Shown here piece after piece: positions 13,001 through 25,000 of a stretch of DNA of 64,000 nucleotides (position 1 is the first letter of the stretch; every line of letters starts with the position of its first letter). This DNA comes from Salvelinus alpinus (lineage: Eukaryota; Chordata; Actinopteri; Salmoniformes; Salmonidae): assembly GCF_045679555.1 (NCBI RefSeq), contig NC_092093.1, forward strand, positions 64,058,890 to 64,122,889, written 5' to 3'. Below the pieces are notes generated by a model, which saw only the letters and a program-made list of their open reading frames with translations, was not told where the DNA came from and did not search any database. A program made the position numbers and the translations under genes.

Positions 13001-16000
13001 TCGAAGAGCCCTCACTCGATCATCCTATTTTTCCAACTTAATTGAGGAGAATAAGAACAATCCCAAATGTATTTGATACTGTCGCAAAGCTAACTAAAAA
13101 GCAGCATTCCCCAAGAGAGGATGGCTTTCACTTCAGCAGTGATACATTCAAGAACTTTTTTGACGAAAAGATCATGGATCATTAGAAAGCAAATTACGGA
13201 CTCCTCTTTAAATCTGCATATTTCTCCAAAGCTCAGTTGTCCTGAGTCTGCATAACACTGCCAGGACCTAGGATCAAGGGAGACACTCAAGTTTTTTTAA
13301 TACTATATCTCTTGACACATTGATGAAATAGTCATGGCCTCTAAACCTTCAAACTGCATACTGGACCCTATTCCAACTAAACTACTGAAAGAGCTGCTTT
13401 CTGTGCTTGGCCCTCCTATGTTGAAAAAAAGAAATGGCTCCCTATCCACCGGATGTGTAGCAAACTCACTAAAAGTGGCAGTAATAAAGCCTCTCTTGAA
13501 AAAGCCCAACCTTGACCCAGAAAATATAAAAAACTATTGGCCTATATCGAATCTCCCATTCCTCTCAAAACACTTTGAAAAAGCTGTTGCGCGGCAACTC
13601 ACTGACTTCCTGAAGACAAACAATGTATACGAAATGCTTCAGTCTGGTTTTAGACCCCATCATAGCACTGAGACTGCACTCGTGAAGGTGGTAAATTACC
13701 TTTTAATGGCGTCAGACCAAGGCTCTGCATCTGTCCTCGTGCTTCTAGACCTTAGTGCTGCTTTTGATACCGTCGATCACCACATTCTTTTGGAGAGATT
13801 GGAAACCCAAATTGGTCTACACGGACAAGTTCTGGCCTGGTTTAGATCTTATCTGTCGGAAAGATATCAGGTTGTCTCTGTGGATGGTTTGTCCTCTGAC
13901 AAATCAACTGTACATTTCGGTGTTCCTCAAGGTTCCGTTTTAGGACAACTATTGTTTTCACTATATATTTTACCTCTTGGTGATGTCATTCGGAAACATA
14001 ATGTTAACTTTCACTGCTATGCGGACGATACACAGCTGTACATTTCAATGAAACATGGTGAAGCCCTAAAATTGCCCTCCCTGGAAGCCTGTGTTTCAAA
14101 CACAAGGAAGTGGATGGCGTCAATTTTTTAAACTTTTAAACTCGGACAAAACAGAGATGCTAGTTACTCTGGACCCTGATCTCTCTTTGGATGAACATAT
14201 CAAGACTGTTTCAAGGACATACTTTTTCCATCTATGTAACATTGCAAAAATCTGAAACATTCTGTCCGAAAATGATGCAGAAATATGTATCCATGCTTTT
14301 GTCACTTCTAGATTAGACTACAGCAATGCTCTACTTTCCGGCTACCCAGATAAAGCACAAAATAAACTTTAGTTAGTGCTAAACATGGCTGCTAGAATCT
14401 TGACTAGAACCAATAAATGTAATCATATTACTCCAGTGCTAGCCTCTCTACACTGGCTTCCTGTTAAGGCTAGGGCTGATTTCAAGGCTTTATTGCTAAC
14501 CTACAAAGCATTACATGGCTTGCTCCTACCTATCTTTCCGATTTGGTCCTGCTGTACATACATACGCTATGGTCACAAGACGCAGGCCTCCTTATTGTCC
14601 CTAGAATTTCTAAGTAAACAGCTGGAGGCAGAGCTTTCTCCTATAGAGCTCCATTTTTATGGAATGGTCTGCCTATCCATGTGAGAGACGCAGACTCGGT
14701 CTTGACCTTTAAGTCTTTATTGAAGACTCATCTCTTCAGTAGGTCCTATGATTGAGTGTAGTCTGGCCCAGGGGTGAATGGAAAGGCACTGGAGCGAGGG
14801 ACCGCCATGCTGTCTCTGCCTGGCTGGTTCCCCTCTCTCCACTGGGATTCTCTGCCTCTAACCCTATTACGGGGGCTGAGTCACTGGCTTACTGGTGCTC
14901 TTCCATGCCGTCCCAAGGAGAGGTGCGTCCCTTGAGTGGGTTGAGTCACTGACGTGATCTTCCTGTTGGGTTGACGCCCCCCTCGGGTTCGTGCCGTGAG
15001 GGAGATCTTCATGGTCTATACTCGGCCTCGTCTCAGGATGGTAAGTTGGTGGTTGAAGATATCCCTCTAGTGGTGTGGGGGCTGTGCTTTGGCAAAGTGG
15101 GTGGGGTTATATCCTGGTTGGCCCTGTCCGGAGGTATCGCCGGACGGGGCTACAGTGTCTCCCGACCCCTCCTCTCTCAGCCGCCAGTATTTATGCTGCA
15201 ATAGCTTGTGTCGGGGGGCTAGGGTCAGTCTGTTATATCTGGTGCATTTCTCCTGTCTTATCCGGTGTCCTGTGTGAATTTAAGTATGCTCCCTCTAATT
15301 CTATCTTTCTCTCTCTCTCTCTTTTTCTCTGAGGACCTGAGCCCTAGGACCATGCCTCAGGACTACCTGGCCTGACGACTCCTTGCTGTCCCCAGCCCAC
15401 CTGGTCGTGCTGCTGTTCCAGTTTCAACTGTTCTGCCTGCGGCTATGGAACCCTGACCTGTTCACCGGACATCCTACCTTGTCCTGGACCTGCTGTTTTC
15501 GACTCTCTCTCTACCGCACCTGCTGTCTCTAACTCTGAATGATCGATGATTGATTCTGCTGTTTTCAACTCTCTAGAGACAGCAGGAGCGGTAGAGATAC
15601 TCTGAATGATCGGCTACGAAACGCCAACTGACATTTACTCCTGAGGTGCTAACCAGTTGCAGCCTCTACAACCACTGTGATTATTATTACTTGATCCTGC
15701 TGGTCATCTATGAACGTTTGAACATCTTGGCAATGTATTGTTATAATCTCCACCCGGCACAGCCAGAAGAGGACTGGCCACCCCTCAGAACCTGGTTCCT
15801 CTCTAGGTTTCTTCCTATGTTCCTGTCTTTCTAGGGAGTTTTGCCACCATGCTTCTACATCTGCATTGCTTGCTGTTTGGGGTTTTAGGCTGGATTTCTG
15901 CATAGCACTTTGTGACATCAGCTGATGTAAAAAGGGCTTTATAAATACATTTGATTGATATTCTCAAGCGGAAGTAGTGTGTTGTTTTAATTAAACTCCT

Positions 16001-19000
16001 CTATATATCCTCCACTGATGACTCCCCCACCTCAATTAAGGGGACTATCTGAGTTTTAAAAAACACTCCTACTTTATGAACCCAAAACCAAACCCGAGCC
16101 TTCACCAGGATAATGACTTGTCTTCAGACCTGAGCACTATTTGAAAGCCTCTTACAGACTCCAAAATGAGAAAATGCTTAGCTGCCTGCTTCAAGTCATG
16201 GATGAGTGTCCACAAGTCATGAGCTTTCGTACCAACTTGCGTTCACTGCATACTAAATGTTGCACTACCAATGAAAGTGTGCTGATCCCCTTGGGTCCTA
16301 TGCAGACCTCTGTGACTGAAGTCAGCCACTTTCATCCACAATCACGTCATTCCGTCCAAGCGGAACTGTCATTTCTATGCAGTCCCACATGGTATCGATT
16401 GGCTTGGGTCTTAAGACTCCAGAGGACCGTGCGTGAACAAACAGACACACCACACCCCCACACAGGCAGCCTGTGGGCCTCTCCTAAGTTCCCATGGTAA
16501 TGTGAAGAGGAGCCTACCTGGGTTCTTTGTGGTCAGAGATCATCCCTCTGGGCCCTTGGGCTGCTGGGACAGCAAACTGAGCAATCTGTGCCTCCTGCTT
16601 CAATCCCATCATGCCCTTACCCTCCTGCAGGCGTGCGATCTGCTCCTGCTGTTCCCGGAGGAGCCTCCTCTGCTCTGTGATGGTCTGCTGTTGGCTGGCG
16701 TGGCGACGCTCAAACCGTCCTCCACGCAACTCTGCACTACGAGAACGGGGGACAGCACCTACACTGCCGTCCCCACCTTCCTCACCCCTCTGCCGTGCTC
16801 GCCTCAGCTCATCTATTGAATAGAACAGACCTTTATCATCCATTGTGAAATGTTGCACATCATTTAAAAAATAATTGGTAGAAGGGTTTTCCCTAATCAC
16901 TGATATATTTCAACATCTAGGTAGGAGTTTCCCCTAATCACCAATATATTTTTCAACTACTTTGGTTGGAACGAATACATTTTTTTGTTGAAATTTCCCC
17001 TAATCACGGATACAGGGTCATATACAGTATTTCAACTTCTACTTCTACTTTGATCACTCACCTCCACTCAGAGCCGCGTGACGCCGTGTCACCTGCCAGG
17101 GAAGGGTGGGCTGGACCACAGCCCCCAGCTGTCCGTTACCTTGACAGGCAGGAGATGGGGCGGGGCCAGCAGGTCGTGACCCCACCTGACCTTTCTGAGA
17201 CAGTTGAGGGTCACATGAAAATAGGATGAAGCTGATCATCTAGCTAGAAGCTGCTGTGCCTTTTCCACCTTTCCTAATTCTCTTTTCCTCTCTTCCTTAA
17301 GCTCTATTCAACTATCTCTTTCTTTCTGTTAGCTCCTTCCTCTCTCTCTCTGAGGAGAAAGCGAACTTTGCAGTGTTGTGAATATCTCGTCATGCAGGGA
17401 ACATTTCTCTCCCCGGACGATAAACTCACAGTGAGAAAAGTGCGGGCCAACTCATGCGAGGAGAGGAACTCTGAAACAGAACTTTATTTTTTTGTTTATT
17501 CAGGAAATAGTGATAGACTAATATATGACTTCACCAAATGAATACAAAAAGCACATGTATTGCCTCGCAGATTCATTTGACCCTTTGGAGAATTAGCTAA
17601 TGTTTATTTCATAATTACACATCATTATCACCTTCGAGACTTCAGTCTCTAATGTGACACGCTCCAGCAAATGTATATCCAATATCTGTCATGTTTTGTG
17701 TGTCCTCCTATGCATCTATGCCTGTGCTTTGTTTGTGTTCACTTTCTTCAGTGGGAGGGGTCTACAAGTGTCACTCACCAGTTCTGTGGCCTGTGATTGG
17801 TCAAAAGTCTCAGGAAGGGCTGTAATTTGCTCAGGGGCAGGTGTCTCAGGAGCCTTGAGTTTCCCAGTTGCCGCAGCATTGATCAGTGAGGCCATCTTGT
17901 ACCGTGTTTCTTCCTGCTGTGCAAACAGCTCCCGGCGTCCTCTCTCCGCCCGACACCACAACCGCCAATCACTCAGGCATCGCCTTAGCATACGCCTCCG
18001 GTCACTCTCTATCGCCACCTGGCAGCGTCTGAGAGATTACAACGATAAGCGCACTATTAGAGACAAACACCTGCTGTGACTGTGATGAGCTTGAGGGCCA
18101 TATTTGCTAATTGTCTTCACCAGGTGTTTGCAGGCACCTATTTATTTGGCATGTGTTCTGTGGGTTCATGAGTCAGATTTAGTGTTGAAGCTTAGGTAGC
18201 ATAAATGTAAACACATATAACATATTTGCATTAGAATACGCATCAAAAGTCCCAATGCAAAGTTACCTAACTTTTCAAGTTATTACATAATACTGATCAG
18301 AGTTCAAAAGAATGCGAAGTCATGCTGGAAAAAACATTTGCGGGCTGTGACATAATATGGAGGACGCGGCAAGCCAGCCTATTCCCTATAATGTAAACTC
18401 CAACAGAAATCATTTCAAATTAAACCATATTACATCAGGGCAGATCTTTTTATTTATTTAACCTTTATTTAACCAGGCAGGCCAGTTGAGAACAAGTTCT
18501 CATTTACAACTACAACCTGGCCAAGATAAAGCAAAGCGACAAAAACAACAGAGTTACACATAAACAAACGTACAGTCAATAACAAAAAAAAAATGTAAAT
18601 ACAAAGATCGACAGTTGAAGTCGGAAGTTTACATACACCTTAGCCAAATACGTTTAAACTCAGTTTTTCACAATTCCTGACATTTAATCCCAATAAAAAC
18701 TATGTTTTAGGTCAGTTAGGATCACCACTTTATTTTAAGAATGAAATGTCACAATAATAGTCGAGAGAATGATTTATTTCAGCTTTTATGTCTTTCATCA
18801 CATTCCCAGTGGGTTAGAAGTTTACATACACTCAATTAGTATTTGGTAGCACTGCCTTGAAATTGTTTAACTTGGGTCAAACATTTTGGGTAGCCTTCCA
18901 CAAGCTTCCCACAATAAGTTGGGTGAATTTTGGCTCATTCCTCCTGACAGAGCTGGTGTAACTGAGTCAGGTTTGTAGCCTCCTTGCTCGCACACGCTTC

Positions 19001-22000
19001 TTCAGTTCTGTCCACAAATTTTCTATAGGATTGAGGTCAGGTCTTTGTGATGGCCACTCCAATACCTTGACTTTGTTGTTCTTAAGTCATTTTGCCACAA
19101 CTTTGGAAGTATGCTTGGGGTCATTGTCCATTTGGAAGACCCATTTGCGACCAAGATTTAACTTCCTGACTGATGTCTTGAGATGTTGCTTCAATATATC
19201 CACATAATTATCCTTCTTCATGATGCCATCTATTTTATGAAGTGCACCAGTCCCTCCTGCAGTAAAGCACCCCCACAACATGATGCTGCCACCTCCATGC
19301 TTCACGGTTGGTGTTCTTTGGCTTGCAAGCCTCCCCCTTTTTCCTCCAAATAGAGGTTGCAGGCATCACATCCACACTCGGCACAGCACCTGGTTTCAGT
19401 CAGTCTCATTCCGAATCCTGCCTTCCACTGGTTATACTAAGTCCTCCAGTGGGGAAAATAAGCAACGCATACAGTAGACGTGCGCACGGATCCCATATTC
19501 TAATCCGCTCGCTTTAACCGGACAAACCAGTCCCACTACAAAGCTAGCTTCTAATTTTTGAGTCGTAACCCCATCCTTGTGGGTATTACTACACTCGCTC
19601 GCCCGACTACCAAACGCATAGGAAAAGAGGAGATGCAGTTTTGCTCATGAATTTACATGGTTTCTTTTTCATGGATGTACATAGTAGCTCACCCGCACTA
19701 ACACTTGGTTTGGAATGGAATTACACGCTAGTATGGCTAGTAGCTAACGTTAGCCAGTTGGAACTAGCTAGGTAGCACCGGTTCTCCATATGACGTTGAG
19801 AAATAGTGCATTGTGGGTAGTTCTGAAGATATCCGTAAATACAGTACCTTCGGAAAGTATTCAGGCCCCTTAACATTTTCCATATTTTGTTACGTTACAT
19901 CCTTATTCTAAAATGTATTAAATTGTTTTATCCCTCATCAATCTGCACACAATACCCCATAATGACAAAGCAAAAACAGGGTTTCAGAAATTTTAGCAAA
20001 TGTATTAAAAATAAACTGAAATATCACATTAACATAAGTATTCAGACCTTTAACTCAGTACCTTTGGCAGCGATTACAGCCTCGAGTCTTCTTGGGTATG
20101 ACGCTACAAGCTTGGAACACCTATATTTGGGGAGTTTCTCCCATTCTTCTCTGCAGATCCTCTCAAGCTCTGTCAGGTTGGATGGGGAGCGTCGCTGCAC
20201 AGCTATTTTCAGGTCTCTCCAAAGATGTTTGATGGGGTTCAAGTCAGGCTCTGGCTGGGTCACTCAAGGACATTCAGAGACTTGTTCCGAAGCCATTGCT
20301 GCATTGTCTTGGCTGTGTGCTTAGGGGTCGTTGTCCTGTTGGAAGGTGAACCTTCGCCCCAGTCTAAGGTCCTGAGTGCTTTGGAGCAGGTTTTCAGCAA
20401 GGATATCTCTGTTCTTTGCTCTGTTCATCTTTCCCTCGATCCTGACTAGTCTCCCAGTCCCTGACACTGAAAAACATCCCCACAGCATGATGCTGCCGCC
20501 ACCATGCTTTACCGTAGGAATGGTGCCAGGTTTCCTCCAGACGTGATGCTTGGCATTCAGGCCAAATTAATATTTTATTTTTATTTAACTAGGCAAGTCA
20601 GTTAAGAACAAATTCTTATTTACAATGACGGCCTACCCCGGCCAAACCCTAAACCGGACGACGCTGAGACAATTGTGTGCCGCTGCTATGGGACTCTCAA
20701 TCACGGCCGGTTGTGATACAGCCTGGAATTGAACCAGGGTCTGTAGTGACGCTTCCATCTTGCGGTCGGAGGCCGAGCAGTTGCCATACCAGGCAGTGAT
20801 GCAACCAGTCAGGATGCTCTCGATGGTGCAGCTGTAGAACCTTTTGATGATCTGAGAACCCATGCCAAATCTTTTCAGTCTCCTGAGGGGGAATAGGTTT
20901 TGTCGTGAGTCTGTCAGAGTCACCATTGGGTTCTTGGCCACCTTCCTGACCAAGGCACTTCTCCCCCGATTGCTCAGTTTGGCCGGGCGGCCAGGTGGTT
21001 CCAAACTTCTTCCATTTAAGAATGATGGAGGCCACTGTTTTCTTGGGGACCTTCAATGCTGCAGAATTTTTTTTAGTACCCTTCCCCAGATCTGTTCCTC
21101 GACACAATCCTGTCTCAGAACTCTACGGACAATTCCTTTGGCCTCATGGCTTGGTTTTTGCTCTGACATTCACTGTCAACTATAGGACCTTATATAGACA
21201 GGTGTGTGCCTTTCCAAATGATGTACAATCAATTGAATTTACCACAGGTAGACTCCAATCAAGTTGTAGAAACATCTCAAGGATGATCAATGGAAACAGG
21301 ATGCACCTGAGCTCAATTTCGAGTCTCATAGCAAAGGGTCTGAATACTTATGTAAATATGGTATTTCTGTTTTTTAATTTTTATAAATTTGTAAATATTT
21401 CTAAAACCTGTTTTCGCTTTGTCATTATGGGGTATTGTGTGTAGATTGATGAGTAAAAAATGTAGGGGTCTGAATACTTTCCGAATGCACTATAAGTTAA
21501 TAAATATGTAAAAACACAACTATGTTTGTAGTTATAGGTAACTAGATGGTTACCTATAACTAAGTTACTAAGTCTTTGATCACACTTTGGTGAGTAAAAA
21601 CTCATACGCACCAGGCAGGTACTGCGTTTTCACTTTTTGAACTAAAGTGCCCTCCAAGCACACCAGGCGAGCTAAATCAAGTGTAATGACTGTATTATTG
21701 GGACAGAGTCCATTCTGTGCTTACCTGTTCTGGATTTGTAGCTCCTCCTCTGTTCTCTCCACCTCCCTCTGCTCTCTCCCCGCCCATACCAGCGCCCGCC
21801 AGGCTCGCCACGCCCTCAGCTCCCTCTTCCAATCACAGAGCGCCGCAGCCTTGCCCATCCGCACCCTCCTCTCCAACAGCACACAGTACCAGCCAGAGAA
21901 GTGCCTCTGCAGACACTGAAAATATACACACACACACGTTTGTTTTACTATCCTTGTGGGGATCAAACAATTGATTCCCATTCAAAATCCAATTTTCCAT

Positions 22001-25000
22001 AACCCCTAACCCCTACCGTAACTCTAAACATAACCCTAAACCTAACGCATAAGACTAAAATAGGCTCTTTCCTTGTGGGGACCCGCAGTGGTCCGTATTT
22101 TTTATGTTTTACTATCCTTGTGAGGATTTCTGGTCCCCACAAGGATAGTAAAAACCAAAACACACACACACACACACGATGCTGTGAATGCAAACACTAA
22201 GCATACACACACACACCAACCAACTGAACCCCGCCCTTCCCCTCCACACACAGTCTACTAACCTGCAGGTTGAGCATCGGAGTCCTGGCCTCTGCCTGCT
22301 GTAGTCTGTGTGACTCTGGTCTCTCTCTGTCCTGTTGTTTCTGTGTAGTAGAGAGTGAGGGGCCTGGCTGGAGCGCCAGAGAGCTCTTATTAGCTGCAGT
22401 CTTCCTGGCAACCCTCTCCCTATGGGAGAGACATCCAGAACGTCAGACCCACAGGACCCTGACCTAGCACTGAACAGACTGGCTTATTTTAAAGACACAA
22501 CATTCTGAATAATAATGAGGTGGGTGCTTATATTTGTCCCATTTCAAAAATGGAAATGTGTTTTTTGCATATCCCACTCCCCGAGACACCCCCGGTGAGT
22601 GGGCTCACGGCCAGGGATCAGCCATTATTGACAGCGACCCTGGAGCAATTAGGGTTAAGCGCCTTTCTCAAGGGCACATCAACAGATCTTTCACCTAGTT
22701 GACTCAGGGATTCAAACCAGCGACCATTTTGGTTACTGGCCCTACGCTCTTAACCGCTAGCCTACCTACTGCCCCGAATAAGAGTTTATTGCAGGGGCGT
22801 AATACAGGTGATTGTACCAGTGTGTGAAGTTATTCCTTAGTTTCCATGGTTACTAATTTACCTGGTTAGCTGCTCCAGGTTCCTCCTCTCCTCCATCTCG
22901 CGGCGCAGTCGCACCATCTCCTGCTGCACCATTTCCTCCTGTCTGCGCGCCTCCTGCCTCCTCCGCCTCTCCCCCTCCTGCTCCCTTCTACGCGCCTCCT
23001 CCCTGGCCTGCCTCCGCGCCTCCCTTTCGCTGTGCAGCCTCTCCCGCTCCGCATCCCGCATTGCACGGTTCTCACGTACCTGGAATGAGAAAAGAATAAG
23101 GAATTATGTCATAAAAGAGAGCAGGAAGTATGAATGGAAGCCAGCTGTTGTAGCAAACAGTTTCATTCATTTCCATTCACTGGGCCATTTGGCTCCCAAT
23201 GCAGATACTACAGTCAGTGTAGCTTAAACTTTGTCGGGAATTTTGAGACTGTCCAATCCTGCTTTATGTCAATCTGGTTTTGTACCTGTCGTTGACGCGC
23301 CTCCATGGTGAGGCCCATCCCCCTTCTCTTCATCCTGTCTCGCTCTTCTGAGTCTAGTGCCAGATCCTGCACTATCCCAGAATCCACCACTTCCCACTCC
23401 ATGAGGTCTTGAAGGAAGTTGTTGACCACTGAGCTCTCCTCCTCCTCAGCCAGGTGGGAATAAAGGTCTGAGAGAGAGACGGAGGGTGTATGACGTATTA
23501 ACTAAACTTTAGAAAACAAGGTATAGCCGGAGGTGTGAGTTCCACTGTTTGCTAGAGAATGTCAGATGGAAGGTAAGCGTTAAGTGTTGTTGTGTAGGTT
23601 AGTGTCTCTGTACCATCAAAGTTACTGTAGTCCAGAGAGACAGGCTGGGCAGGTGCCATGGCTGCTGGACTGTTCTTCTCAGGGGAGACAATCACATTCT
23701 CCTCCATCTCCAGTTCCAGACGCAACTTGCTGTTCATCCATTCACTAAGAAGAGCCTGAGCTAAAGGAAAAATGTCCATAACTCCATTTGTAACGGCCTG
23801 CGATACTTGTGTGTGTGGGGGGGGGGGAATAGCCTACCTTCCCAGTATGCTTCGTCATGATCCAGCAGCTGCTCTGTATTTTTTAGTGCCATTGTCTGGC
23901 TGCTTATCCCTGAATGGGGCTTCTTCAGGGAAAACACCTCAGTCAATGCAAAGTCTGAGGCCATTTCCACAGTCTGGGGACACAAAAGTACACGTCATGA
24001 ATACATATGGCCTTATAGACAGACATAGTGCAATAACATCCACTGAACGCACGCACACACACACACACAAGCAGACATGCACACACACACACATACAGTC
24101 CATCTCCGGTTTCAGGAGGTACAGTGAGACAAAGTGAAAGAAAGAGCTCTCACCTTCAGCCATGGTCAATATCCCCATTACTGTGCCTCACCTGTTATTG
24201 TAGAACATTTGTGAAGATTAGGATTATTAAGATTGTATTTATCAGGCAGAGAGTTCAGAGGAGGAGCAAAGAGGGCCTATCAAAAAGAAAGTGTGGTGCT
24301 TTGTCACTTCAGCTTTAGTCATTACTATGCCCAGGCAGGTTCACAGACTGCGAGTGTGGTAAACAGGTGTCTGCAAAACCAAGAGTCCAGCCAATGCCTA
24401 ATGTCTGAGGATTATTTTTAAGTAGAGCTCAGACAGTGCCTAATGTCAGCAGATTATTTCAGATGAATTTCCAGTAGCAGTTGAAAAAAGAACTTATCTG
24501 ACTAAGACTGCTCCAAGTATCCCTGTGTCACCCTGATCACTACTAGTGGGTCTCAGAAAGGCCATTTAAACTTTTTAAGGGTTCTTCAGCCTTCTCCGGT
24601 CACTGAGACATATAAATCCATACGTTCTGAAGCACCACTTTATTTCTAAAGATTGCTTTGAGGTCACTTTTATTATGTACATCCTACATCGTTTTTTCCC
24701 AGTAAGGAAGTGTCTGAGCGATGGAGATAGAAAAGTTGTTTGCAGTCATAGACCGGTGGGGGAAATATATATTTTAATAACCTTTTATTTAACTAGTCAA
24801 GTCAGTTAAGAACAAATCCGTGTTTTACAATGACGGCCTACCGGGGAACACTGCCTTGTTCAGGGGACTAGATCCAGCAACCTTTTGATACTAGCCCAAC
24901 GCTCTCACCATTAGGCTATCTGCCGCCCTGTAATCAATGAATGATTTGTGCACCACTTTCTAGGTGACAGTCATCAACATTTTACTTTACCTCACACCTG

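Larger units (their letters stand above)
9541..15962 (+). mobile_element. L2/CR1-like LINE, near full length, interrupted
   Basis: A long non-LTR retrotransposon: 5' leader, ORF1 with an esterase-like segment, ORF2 with endonuclease and reverse transcriptase, and a 3' UTR ending in TTTATAAATACATTTGATTGAT, the typical teleost tail. It sits sense to plus, antisense to CCDC191, in intron 10. ORF1 is split by a TTAA-flanked insert (10279-11745). Several frameshifts and stops make it inactive. The left limit is approximate. Confidence 0.8.
19842..21492 (-). mobile_element. Tc1-like element, interrupted copy
   Basis: Inverted ends CAGTACCTTCGGAAAGTATTC and GAATACTTTCCGAATGCACT next to TA. The minus strand has transposase parts: N-terminal [20 protein letters not shown] with [19 protein letters not shown], and C-terminal [17 protein letters not shown] (third catalytic region). 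The middle is broken by retroposon pieces at about 20563-20906. Confidence 0.8.

Noticed and set aside
14752..15332. Short plus-strand ORFs after the LINE reverse transcriptase
   Set aside because: They lie in the LINE 3' UTR, which is a recognisable non-coding tail.
21990..22050. Interstitial telomere repeat (CCCTAA)
   Set aside because: Only a few irregular CCCTAA-like units inside a common dispersed teleost repeat.
24151..24163. ATGGCTGAAG|GTGAG as first coding exon
   Set aside because: Leaves phase 1, but exon 2 needs phase 0. The exon at 25106-25032 fits phase and has a better donor.
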